A stretch of 64,000 nt of DNA from Gaeumannomyces sp. JS-464 (lineage: Eukaryota > Ascomycota > Sordariomycetes > Magnaporthales > Magnaporthaceae): assembly GCA_002197995.1 (NCBI GenBank), contig NGZR01000001.1, positions 7,564,001 through 7,628,000 of the forward strand, read 5' to 3'. How positions within the stretch are numbered: position 1 is the stretch's first letter; each line of letters begins with the position of its first letter. Below the pieces are notes generated by a model. That model did no database searches. It was given only the letters and a program-made list of their open reading frames with translations, and was not told the origin of the DNA. The translations under genes were made by a program, and so were the position numbers. Of this stretch, positions 46,406 through 57,618 are shown in pieces.

Positions 46406-49400
46406 TTAAACACCAGGTATGCTGCCCGCCGAGCCTTTGCGCTCGCCGCCGCCGCCGCCGCCGCCGCTGCTGCTGTTGGCCGAGTCCCTCCGCTTGACCT
46501 TTTTGAAGCAGGCAAACTCGTTCTTGCTCGCGTCGCGCAGGCGCTTGAGCAGATCGCGTAGGCCGGGCAGCTCGCCCTGCATCTTGAGCACGGCGTCGCG
46601 GTCGGAGCGGGACTCGATCTCCTGGTAGATCTGGTTCTGCAGGTCCTTTGCGCGCTGCGTCGTGTAGTGCTGCAGCGTCTGGGCCGCAAACTCGACGTCG
46701 AGCGCGGCCTGCAGCAGCGTCGAGAGGTCGTAGCGGGGTCGCGTCTTCAAGGCCTCGAGCAGCTCGCGAGACGTCTGCTCCAGCAGGTACGAGAGCACCT
46801 GCGTCGTCAGCGAGCTCGCCGTCGTCGAGACCTGCGAGTGCACCAGCACCAGCGTCAGCAGCACCTCGTACACGTACGGCCGTGCCTCCCGCGGCTTGGC
46901 CCCGTCCGCTGGTGCCCAGTCTGCTGCCGCCACCCCGGCCCGGATGATGGACCGGAGCGTGTCGATCGACGGGCGAGTGTACGACTGGAACAGCCGCGCG
47001 TCGATCTGCCCCAGCACATCGCGGATCGTCTTGGTCTCGTCCGTCAGCTTCACCGAGAAAGCATTCTCGAATTGGGTGTTGAGCGACGGCACAAGCTCCG
47101 ACCGTAGACATTGTAGATTGCTCAGCGTGAGCAGCATCCTCACGTTCTGTTTGTTGGTTTTTTTTTCCCTTGTTAGCAGGGGCTGACACGGCAGAATAGC
47201 AAGTTCCATGAACAACATGGCCTTACCCTGTCCCCAGCTTTGACGGTCACGCCTCCCATGCTCAGGCCCATGCTGCTGGTAGAACGCTGACCCGAGGCGC
47301 TGGCTACAGCGTAACCGTCGGCCTCAGTGGTCCAGTCATCGTCCGACTTCTTGATGGATCGTTCTGCATTCTCCACCATGCCGCTTAGGGCCTTGTAGAG
47401 GGTTGTAACATATTGGCTGCGCACCATCTGCAGCAGTTTCGCGGGGGGTGCCGTCACGATGTCCTCGGACCCAGGCTTAGCAGTGGCCTCAGAGATATAC
47501 AGTATCTTCTGCATACCACCGAGCAGAGCGCCCTCAAAGGAAGAGAAACAAGCAGGCATGCGCGTCACATCACGGCGATCCGGGGAACGATTCCAGTCCT
47601 CGACGTATTTGATGCTCTCGGCGTCTTTGTTCCATGCGGCGCAGAGCGCCGTCACGCAGCGCTCGCGGGAGATGTTGACCAGCGTCTTGAGCAGCTCGAG
47701 CTCCTGGCCGTCGCCACGCCCCACCGGCGCGATGGCGGCCATGTCGGATGCTCCGGAGCCTACTAGGGCAAGCATCTTGGCTAGATAATGCACACCGCTG
47801 AGTGAGTTGGACCACGGTGGCCAGAAGGCGAACTTCTCCCACGCCTCTCCCCGCTTAGGCGAGGGAGGAGGAGGGTTGTTCGCGTCAAGATTGAACCTCG
47901 GATCTCGCATTGCAGATGGAGTCAGCGCGCCAGCCAGAGACGTCGACATGGGCGTCTTGGGAGACAGGGGCATAGGAGAAAATAGCAGCGAGATGTCCTC
48001 GGGGGCGGGCCGGCGAAGAAGATGAAGACGTGCTCTCGCAACATCTCAACCAGCTCGATGGTGCCCTTCTGCAGATTCACGGTGCCGGGCTGAGACAGGA
48101 TGTGGTGCACCTGTGACTCGCCGTTGTAGCCTGTCGGCAGGCTGCGCTGCGTCCTGCCCTCCATGAAGCCCTCGACTGTCTGCCAGAACTCGACGACCTC
48201 GCCGAGGATGCCCTGCGGAGATAGGAGAGAGCTCAAGAACGACAGCATTTTCTCCCACAGCTCCACCACCTCTGCCAAGTCATAATTCGAGGCCTTGACG
48301 TCGATGGACTGCCGGCCCAGAGCGCGCAGGTACGACGCGATGGTCTGAGGGGCGGGTCGATCGGCACTTGACAGGCGCCGCCTGAGCAGCTCGATCTCCA
48401 CCTTTGTCCGGTCCGCATAGGCCTGTATCTTCCCCTTGAGATGGTCGTAGCGGCTGAGCAGCCACACCCATATGGGGTTATCTTCGACGCCCAACTCGAG
48501 CAGCAGGCTGATGAGCTCCATGTGCTGGTCCTGCGGTTGCCCGGGCACATCCGACTTGGTGACGTTGTGCAGAGCGACCAGCTTGCGCCACACGACCCGC
48601 TTGAAGGCCGATATCTGTTCCTCAACATCGTGCCACATACGGCCGGCGAGGAGGACCTGATACAGCTGCGAGTCGCTAGCCTGCTCCGAACCCAGCTCCT
48701 GGATGAGGCGCTTGGCCTCGTCGGCGAATCTCCTCGCCTTGGAGTACTCCTCGACAAGAGTCTCGTGATCCTTTCGCTTGATAGCGTCGGCAATGGCGGC
48801 GCTCGTCTCGACGTACTCGCGAAACCTGCCCAGCGAGTTCGCAACCGTCTTCAGATTCTCCTCCTTCTCGCGGCCGCCTAGCGCGGGGCCCCAGACATCC
48901 TCAGCCTTGGCTGACACCTCGAGCAGGGGAGTCTTGATTCCCACAACTCCGTACTCGCTCTCCTTGACAAGCGCGTTCTTCTTCCTCGGGTCTGAGGGCT
49001 GGAGTACTGGTGGAGCAGCGAGGGAGATGCTACCGGCCCGGAAGCTGTTCCTACTAGCATGGCGTGAATGGGCACGAGCGCGTGGAGACGGGGGTGGGGG
49101 CGGCTCGGCACCGCGGTATTTCATCTCCTTATAGACGTTGTCAATGGTGGCCTTGGCGCGCACGAAGCGCTCGAAGTTGGACTCGACGAGGACCTTGAGC
49201 GAGGCCGACTTCTGGTCGATGGACTGTGACAGCGTGTCGAGTCCCATCAGGAGCTGTTGCGTGTCGGCGGTGGCGTGCATCTGCGAAAGGAAGAGGGCGG
49301 GCGAGAAGGTGGTGGAGGACAGGAGGAATCGGTTTCCTAGACAGAAAGACGATCAGCGATGCCAGCCCTTGGGGTCTCGACATGTGTTGACAGCACCGGC

Positions 49401-49762
49401 AGTGCCTGGTGGCGACTTACGCAGCTTGGGGTCGCTCTGCAGCGGCGACCATACTGCTTCAGGGTCCTGACGACACTGTCGGTGGTGCCCAGGGGATCGG
49501 GCTCGTCCTTCTGGACGAGGTTCCCCACACCATTGGCCGTCTTCTCGGAGCCAGGGACGAGGCTGCCGCGGTTGCTGACGGCGCGCTCCAGGGCCTGGTA
49601 CTTGGACTTCCTCCGGTTCAACTTGGCCGCCTTTTTACTGGCGGGGCCGTCGGCGTCGTCATCGTCGGATGCATCGCTGTTGTTCTTTTCGGCGGGCCAT
49701 TCCACAGGATATAAGCTTGGGATCTGGTAATGTTCCATTACCGTCCTCTCGAAGTCGGCCAT
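46406..49762 (-). CDS. SEC5: exocyst complex component Sec5, with two frameshifts
   Basis: Subunit of the exocyst, which tethers secretory vesicles to the plasma membrane at hyphal tips. The start ATG at 49762 gives MADFERTVMEHYQIPSLYPV. Three exons: 49421-49762, 47227-49336 and 46406-47146, with introns 49337-49420 and 47147-47226. The Sec5 core is clear: NRFLLSSTTFSPALFLSQ across the first junction, then DQKSASLKVLVESNFERFVR and ATIDNVYKEMKYRG. Two single bases are missing: one near 49447-49450, which should give QYG..LQSDPKLRNRF, and one in the five-base run 48001-48005, where one more base gives FAGPPPEDISLLFSPM. Corrected length is 1064 aa. The tail is low complexity with a Gly run encoded by a CCG-type repeat near 46447-46470. 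It is divergent from IDH2. Confidence 0.93.
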
Positions 49763-51001
49763 CGTGGCGGCGAGTTATGGTGAGCAAAATAAGGGAAATG
49801 CCTTTTTAGATGAAAGAGACAAGGGCGAAGGAGAAACCCAATTCGTTTCTCTCGATGGCCGCTCCAATTACGTGTATTATAATCATGGCTACCTGCCCGA
49901 GGTAGGAACCCAAGTGAGGCAACTTGGCTGAGGTCTGGACGGAGCTAGGTAGGTCCCGTTGTGGTGCTTGCAACCCACTCTCATGCGCCTTGCCGGGTTA
50001 GTCAGCATCACCACCCATCGTCTTGCTCCACCCCCGCTTCGTGATGTTCAGGGTGGACGAAACCACAGCGTCTTCTCTTCCATGGAAATCGCATGCAGCC
50101 GTCCAGAGGTTAAATCTTAATCGTCAGGGACTTCAATGTTTTCGTATGATCCGGTCGTTTTTGACGCCATACCTACCACGGACAAAGTGTCAATTCGTCA
50201 TCCATTTCAGCCCAACACACGACGAACCAAGCCCAGTTACTTGCAGGTGTTTCTTCTATTCTGTGCATGTGTAAACAGCGGTCGGTTCTGCTTCAGACTC
50301 TGCAGCTTAGGGGTAAAATGAAGGTTGCATTCCCGAGTTGTCGGGTCAAATTCGCGCGTCCGGCTAATGTCGATGGTTAAAAAGCATCCATGGGGCATGC
50401 ACGTCGTCCTGAAATGGACTATATCAAGTTCCAAAATGCAACTTTAAGCCAGGATATACCGACACAGGTGCTATTCAAGTTGGCATAGTCTTCAATGCCA
50501 GCTATCTCTGAAAAAGAGCTGGGTTCGTGTTATCATTCAAACCAGCCTATCTAGCACTGCAGCGTGGGGGCGCTGCGGCCACTGATTGATAACACCAAGA
50601 CTCATGGAGGACCCATTCGGAGTATCGTTGTTGCGCCACAGCTCCCTTCGCCCAGTCTGAAGGGTGGCATGAACCGAGATCCCTAGCACTGGAGCCAGGC
50701 CGCCTCCGTCGAAACCCGCAGCCCGCAGCCGCGGCACAACGAGAGCCAGTCGCAGCCATCGACTGCGCTTGGGATGCCCCACTATGCTCCATGCAGTTAT
50801 CCGCCCGCGCCCGACGTCTTGCCGCGAAGTTCCAGTTTGCCAATTGCACCAGAAAATAACCGCATCCAAAATCGATGTTTTTTTCTTTTCCCGCCCTGCC
50901 TCCGGCCTAAACCACCTTTGCGTATAGCTTCCCTCCGCGCCCGCCCCCGGCCTACCCATATTCTCGACGGAGCACCCGCCCAGTGCTTCCCCTCCACAAC
51001 C
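49763..51001. other. divergent intergenic region, SEC5 / IDH2
   Basis: A 1.24 kb shared promoter region. A CTAGGTAGG motif is near 49945. No gene supported. Confidence 0.55.
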
Positions 51002-52592
51002 ATGCTGGCCCTTCGAAGAGTCGCCGCTGCGCCTGCGGCGCGCCAATTGCCCCTGGCTGCTCCTCGGGCTGCCGCCACTATTTCTCTGCATGTGAGCGCG
51101 CCCAGCGCCGCCCAAGGTCCCTCCTTCGCCTGCGCCCTGCTCCGTCTTGCTAACATGCAGATGACCACAGAACCGGAGGTACTACAGCGACAGAGTCGCC
51201 AAGTTCACCGGCCAGAAGGACGCCTCTGTAAGCACGCCCCTCCTTTGTCGCCGCCGCCGCGGCTCTCGATATCCCCAGCCCGCCGCCCCGGTTGCGCCCG
51301 GGCTGGGGAAAATAGCTCATCCAAGAGCCGATGCTCCACAACACAACCACGACAACAACTCCGGCCCGACGGCTCGACCCAAAAACAACAACCGAAGCTA
51401 ACTCTACGCATAGGGTCGCTACCCCGTCAGCTTGATCGAGGGTGACGGCATCGGCCCCGAGATCTCGGAGGCTGTCAAGCAGATTTTCGAGGCCGCCAAG
51501 GTACGATATACTTAGCCCAGGCGCAACTTGCCTGCCTGCTTAGGCTACGCTACGGACCGAACTGACGACGGCGATGTGCGGAAAAGGCGCCGATCTCGTG
51601 GGAGCCGGTTGATGTTACCCCCATCCTCAAGGACGGCAGGACCGCTATTCCCGATGCTGCCATTGAGAGCATCCAGAGGAACAAGGTTGCCCTTAAGGGC
51701 CCCCTCGCTGTAAGTGTGTTTGTGTAGGGAGAGAGTTGGATATTCTGCCATCGTGGGCGGCTCGACTGACCATATTTCCCTTTTGCGCCCCCGCATCCAG
51801 ACCCCGATCGGCAAGGGCCACGTCTCGCTCAACCTGACGCTCCGCCGCACCTTCAACCTTTTCGCCAACCTGCGGCCCTGCCGATCCGTTGCCGGCTACA
51901 AGACGCCTTACGACAACGTTGACACGGTGCTCATCCGTGAGAACACGGAGGGCGAGTACTCGGGTATCGAGCACGTAGTGGTGGACGGCGTGGTGCAGAG
52001 CATCAAGCTGATCACGCGCGAGGCCAGCGAGCGCGTGCTGCGGTTCGCCTTCCAGCAGGCGCAGGAGATTGGCCGCAAGAAGGTGCGCGTCGTGCACAAG
52101 GCCACCATCATGAAGATGAGCGACGGCCTGTTCCTTAGCGTGGGCAAGGAGGTCGCCAAGGACTTCCCAGGCATCGAGTTCGACGCCGAGCTGCTCGACA
52201 ACACGTGCCTCAAGATGGTGACAGACCCGACCCCATACAACGACAAGGTCCTGGTCATGCCCAACCTGTACGGCGACATCCTGTCGGACATGTGCGCCGG
52301 CCTGATCGGTGGTCTGGGCCTGACGCCCTCGGGCAACATCGGCGACGAGTGCTCCATCTTCGAGGCCGTGCACGGCTCGGCTCCCGACATCGCGGGCCAG
52401 GGCCTGGCCAACCCGACTGCCCTTCTGCTGAGCTCCATGATGATGCTGAGGCATATGGGCCTCGGCGAGTACGCCAACCGCATCGAGAAGGCCACTTTTG
52501 ACACTCTGGCCGAGGGCAAGGCCCTGACGGGCGACCTGGGTGGCAAGGCCAAGACCCACGAGTACGCCGGCGCCATCATTGAGAAGCTGTAG
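51002..52592 (+). CDS. IDH2: isocitrate dehydrogenase [NAD], subunit 2, mitochondrial
   Basis: Catalytic-type subunit of NAD-dependent isocitrate dehydrogenase: isocitrate + NAD to 2-oxoglutarate + CO2 + NADH in the mitochondrial TCA cycle. Five exons: 51002-51091, 51171-51227, 51414-51500, 51587-51709 and 51801-52592. All phases agree, giving 382 aa. The N-terminus is an Arg/Ala-rich mitochondrial presequence ([20 protein letters not shown]). Family motifs: [76 protein letters not shown] and the NAD-binding [20 protein letters not shown]. Ends AGAIIEKL. No frame problem. The first four introns cluster in the 5' third, as is common in fungal genes. Confidence 0.97.
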
Positions 52593-53024
52593 ATACCATA
52601 ACCGGTCTTCTCCTTATTTTTCCGGTTCAATTTGCTTCCCATTCTCTGCGGAAGGCAGCGATGCAGGATAAATGGATTTGGGACTAGGCTGTAGTAGACT
52701 GTACCACATCGTCATGGCAAATAAAATTCCTTTATCGCTATTTTGTGCAGATGGTCAGATGGTCGTGGGCTGAGTCCTGAGTCCCTTCAGTAATTCCTTT
52801 CAGGGACAAGGGGGCGGAGAACTGACAGTCGATCCCATGGTGAAGCCTGACTAGGAGGCGTGCGGGGTCCACCCGACCAATACCCATGACACCCATGACT
52901 GCTTCGATCAAGTTAGATTCCACCACACCATTCAACCATTGATACAATCTCCTTATACCCGCGGCTCACAGCACACCTCGCTGGAATACATATAGAACTT
53001 ATTTAACCTCCCCGACTCGTTGAA
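52593..53024. other. intergenic, IDH2 3' side and DUF202 5' side
   Basis: Short tandem spacer. An AATAAA-like AAATAAAATT lies near 52720, a possible polyadenylation signal for IDH2. No gene seen. Confidence 0.5.
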
Positions 53025-54032
53025 ATGAACTCGAGGCGACAAGACCCGATCTGCGCAGACGTGGACGAGGAGGACCAGACCATCACGTGCTGCGCCCCGG
53101 CGCATGCCGCCTTCCAGGACCTCACGCGCCCAGTCGAGATCGGCGACTTCGGGAGGCGCCGGGCGAGGGGCGCCGGTGGCGGCGGCGGTGGCGGCGGCGG
53201 CGACGACAGCGACGGCGGTCCCGCCTTCAGCGCCTGGCCCTTCTTCGGCCCCTTGCTGTTCGAGAACCAGGCGAGCGACTGCCGCGACCACTGTGCCAAT
53301 GAGCGGAGTGCGCGCTCCCCTTCTCCCTCTCTCTCTCTCTCTACCCATCTCTCCATCCTCATCCTCATCCTCATCCAGTCGGTGGATGAACCGACGTGCG
53401 TGAATCGACGGGCCGTTCTAACCAAAAGATGCAATAACAAAAATGATGGATCGCGTGTGCTTTAGCTTTCCTCTCGTACCTGCGCCTGGCAATGTTCATG
53501 GCCCTCGTCAGCTCCGCCATCGTCATGTCCTTCCACCTCAAGAACCAGCCGAGCGCCATCGAGCTGCGCATGGCTAAGCCGCTCGGCCTCATCTTTTGGT
53601 TCTTGTCGCTCGTGTGCCTCGCGCTCGGGCTGGCCAACTACATAAGTACGCCTGTCAAACCTGCCAAGTGCCACGTAGTGTCCTCTCTCTCTCCATCTCT
53701 CCAGTCTCATCTCTTGTCGCATGTATTATTATTTTTTTCGGCACTGACATGATTTGTCGATTTTTTGCCATATAGGAACTGTCAACAAGTACGGCCGCAG
53801 AGCAGCCCTCGTTCAATCCGGCTGGAAAACACAGGGCGTATGTATGACGGACGAAAAAAAAAGAAGACATAAGTCCCTACCGCTGTCCACCGTCTAGTCC
53901 CCCAACATGCCCACCGCTCGATAGAAACTAACCATGCTATCTTAACAGATTTTGACAGTGATCGTGTTTGCGATTGTCGGGACGTGTGTGACGCTACTGG
54001 TCATCAACAGAATCGTCCAAAACGGCCCATAG
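53025..54032 (+). CDS. DUF202 domain membrane protein
   Basis: Small integral membrane protein of the DUF202 family, which includes yeast Vtc1-like and related vacuolar proteins; the function here is not known. Start ATG at 53025. Four exons: 53025-53307, 53466-53645, 53776-53837 and 53949-54032, all phases consistent, 202 aa. The N-terminal about 90 residues are soluble, with a Gly run (GGT/GGC repeats). The DUF202 signature ANERTFLSYLRLAMFMA spans the first intron. Three membrane helices follow: AMFMALVSSAIVMSF, LGLIFWFLSLVCLALGLANY and LTVIVFAIVGTCVTLLVI, with a basic loop (NKYGRRAALVQSGWK) between the last two. Intron 1 is rich in TC and TCATCC repeats. It converges on the glycosyltransferase gene, 172 bp apart. 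Frame intact. Confidence 0.88.
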
Positions 54033-54203
54033 CGATGGTGCCGATGATGAGTGCGATGTGCACGGCCCTGGATTCTATAAGCCAGAGTTTCCTCCTACCC
54101 CCAGAAACAAATAGAGATGAAAATAGAAGTACAGCAAGGCAGAGGGTATCAACAAAAGTCAAAGTCAAAGGCAATGCCTTCAGAACAGGACCGTTCTTGA
54201 TGG

Positions 54204-56678
54204 TCACACATGGTGCCCTTTTCGTGGCCCACAGAAAAGGTCGGCAGCCAGCCTATCCTTTTGGACCCCGGCACGATCGTTGAGGCATCCGCCTACCTCT
54301 CGCCGGAAATCGGCTGCGTATTTCGAGGCTTTGCCCTCCAAACCCGCCGTCTCGGTGGAAGCCCCATCCCATCATCGGCAGGTCGTACAGCTGAGGCAGC
54401 AACCCGCCATCGGGTAACATGTCTAGCAGCGGGCCTCTCGAGTGTGCCAATATCCCGTCGCTAGAATCGACATCGTGTCGGCCCGTGCCTTTCGGCAGGT
54501 CATTTGCGTACTCTTCCGGCGGTAGATACGTCTCAGTATGGACGGTGACGAGTTGTGAAGATGTCTGTTGGTTTGGATACAAGGTCAAATAGCCGCGCGC
54601 GCGACCCAGCCGCAGGGCTTGTTCCAGCCATGCAGGATGTCGCTTGCTGATTAGCTTCTCCGCCAGGAGGCGAGGGGTTCCGGCCACGTCATTCTGGATG
54701 TCTAAAACCTTGGACACGAATCCGTGGAGCTCGACCCATTTGTCGCCCAGTATAAGCACGGCATTGCTGTTGGGGCCTCCCAGAGAAACGAAGTCGGTGT
54801 ATCCGGGAGAGACGGGCTATCACCTGTGCTCCAGGCTTCTGTGGCAGCTTAAAAGGCCTGGATCCGTCTAGATGGACGGACGGCAGCTCAAGACTGAAGC
54901 CAAAAAGACGAGAGTTCCAGTCCTGAACATGCGCAGCGATGGAGTACCTGTATGCCAGGATAGAGTACCTCAGGTCTGGAGAGCGGTAGCATATTCATCA
55001 GCATACTGTGTTGATAGTCTCTCGCGTTTCGTTAGTGGAGCGCTGCGCAACCTACAATCAAAGAAGTTTGGTGATAGCTCGGTGTCCGGGGAAAGGATTA
55101 GAACGTGCGAATTCGATGGTTTGGCTGGCCAAAACGATTCAAGAAAACGTGCCGAGCTCTCTTCCTCGGTCAGCCCCTTCCTGGGGATCCTATGCCTGAT
55201 CGAAAGGTGGTTCGCATGCGGTCCGTTTTCTGAATGGGCAGGGGGCCACTCGAAATCTTGGAGGAACTTCTGGGTCGAGGCATGGACGTCGTGTAGCAAC
55301 TCTATCGTGATATGTGGTGGCGGCGATGAGAAGTAGTCTGCGTCTCCGAGCGACCTGAGCAGCCTTGTCAGGCTGCCCCCGCCTGGCGCGGCAGGGATGA
55401 GAATATCGATGTTGATATCATTCCAGACTGATGACCGGGGTGTCAATAAGGCTGTCAGAAGATATCTGTATATATGATGGAAGACAAAATCGGATTTCGC
55501 CTGGCTTAGCCCATACCTTTCAAAGACTGGCTATCGAGCTTTGCCATCCAAGATAACTTTTCCGCGCCTCGAGCGGGAAGCTCGATGATAGGCATCGGAG
55601 TTGTAGCTGCCTGCCTCCGAAGGCCTTTCAGGAACGAAGCTTCCTCGTTTGCAGGTTGTCGACAATGATGACCTGAGGGTGCATATAGTTGTGTATGTGG
55701 GCTTGGTCCTGCGTCAGCGAGGGGAACAGCTCACGCTATCACGGGGTTGCTAGGACAAGGGTCAAGGCAAATATCAAGGTAGGTGGCTTGGAAAATAGAC
55801 AGATATATGTAAGTAGTACGTACAGAATGCCCTCATAGCACTCGGTGAGCCTTTTGTCGGTGGATCGGGATGCAAAGTTGGGACGCGCATCTGGATACTA
55901 GAGTCAGCTTTCACTCTTAGAAGAAGTAGAAAAAGAAGAAGAAAAATATGATTTCGTGAGATATGTTCACTCATCGGCTGGGGAGGCAGGTATTCACCGT
56001 GAAATATGATGTGGCACGACCTCGGTCGATGCCGTTGACCTTCTGCACTTCAGCAACCGGGATCTCGCTCCGGCTCAAGAGGGCAAAATGCACATAGCTG
56101 CGCAGCTCCGCCCCCATTTGACAGGCCATAGGAAGTAGGGTTGCCGCGCTCCTAAGGTTGGCAGCAGCGAAAAGAACATTCTTGTTAAGAGGGTACGCTC
56201 CCTCGTCTCCCCAATAGCATGCAACGTCTCGGCAAGGTTCATAAACCTGATGGGCCCGTTGTAATCATGGGCGGAATGGACAGCGTCTTTAGCTGCGGCC
56301 GTGGGCGCCTTGTCAGACAAGGCGCCCGGCGCACACCGGCGTCTTTGGGTCTTGGTGCCTGATGGGATCCGACAGCTGGTCAGGTGCAGCGGGAGCAGAC
56401 GCAGGCCGAGGCCGAATAGGGTGCTGAGGCCCGTATTGCGGATGCCTGCGGTCCCTGATTGGGACATCGGTGGGCATGTTGTCGACGAACTCGTAGACCA
56501 GAATTGCGACGACAATCAAAATGCACAGGCGCTTGAGGAACCTCCGCGGCTGCGTCGGCTGGATGCGGGCGGGTGCCCAGGCGGCGAGACCGGCGCCGGT
56601 ATTCTTCTCGGTGCGATGGTCGTCATCCTTCTTCCCCATCTCCTCGTCGCTGAGGAACAGAGACGATAGTTTGGGCAT
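54204..56678 (-). CDS. glycosyltransferase-like type II membrane protein, heavily frameshifted
   Basis: Resembles a fungal family annotated as glycosyltransferase 2, likely in the Golgi; the donor is unknown. Start ATG at 56678, with a cytosolic tail, then a signal anchor (FLKRLCILIVVAILVYEF). Recognisable blocks on the minus strand: FMNLAETLHAIGETR, NKNVLFAAANLRSAATLLPM, YMHPQVIIVDN, IIELPARGAEKLSW, WNDINIDILIPAAPGGGSL, SNSHVLILSPDTELSPNFF, LRYSILAYRYSIAAHVQDW and AVLILGDKWVELHGFVSK. The SPDTE block could be the DxD-like metal site. Probable exons: 55998-56678, 55820-55890, 55517-55708 and 54204-55427. About eight to nine single-base shifts separate these blocks, for example at 56200-56202, 55648-55650 and 54774-54777. 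This density exceeds that of the neighbours, so either poor sequence or a pseudogene is possible. Confidence 0.7.
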
Positions 56679-57618
56679 CGTGACGCGAGAGAGCCGGCGA
56701 TGGGACCAGAAGTTGAGCCGGGGCGCAAAGCCTGGGAGAAATTGCCGGGCTCACTCGGTAACGGTCGGGTTTTGAGTTTCCGTCATGAGTGCTGGCAAGA
56801 CTGGACCCTCAATGGCTCTCGATGCACCGCGCGTGCCACGGCGGGTGTGTGACGACTCGTTCATCAATTTCAGGGCAGGCAATGGGGCACAGCTTGGTAT
56901 TTGCTGTCGAGGGAGATGATGTCGCAATTGCCTTTCGCACCGACGGGTGGACAAGGCTTGTTCGTCGATGATGCCCCGTCGTATTTCCCCAGATGGACGC
57001 CGACTGGTTTCATTGGGCGCCTTTTACCCGTGCTAAAAGCCGCCGGGCACGCTCCTCTTTCTGGATGAGCCGCGCATGGTTTCCCCAGCTTGGCGGTGCT
57101 GCCCGTTTTGGACCCTGATCCAAGCCGTCATTGCCAGAAAAGAAACGGCAGGGAAAGCGAATTGGGGGAAGGAAGGGTGCCGTCTGGAAACCTTTTGCAT
57201 GGGATTGACTATACCTGCTACTCATTCCCATAGTTTCAAACACGTGAAAAGATGCCATCTTCCTCAAATATCTATTAACTCTGCTTTCTCGAGACCCTCA
57301 AACCCAGTAACCCAGTCTGTCGCCATCAAAGTCTTCAACGGCGGGCGCATGCTACAATCAGAACAGCCAGACAAATCCGGGCGCCGTCCGTTAGGGGCTG
57401 CCGCTAAAAGTCTGCCGCGAGGAACCAGGGGTGGTGGATCATTGGGACCACTCAAGGCGGGGTGAGCAGTTTTTTTTTTTTCCACCTCAGAGGCCGAATC
57501 AGGAAATCTCGTCTGCACTTGCAGGAAATGCCAGCAAACAAACATCCGTATTTTTTTTTCTTCTTGAACCGTGGACAAGAAATATTTATAGCCAAACACA
57601 GCACCAAGCAATTTCATC
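56679..57618. other. divergent intergenic region, glycosyltransferase-like / SYO1
   Basis: Shared promoter region of two divergent genes. T-runs lie near 57470-57483 and 57552-57560. No gene supported. Confidence 0.55.
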
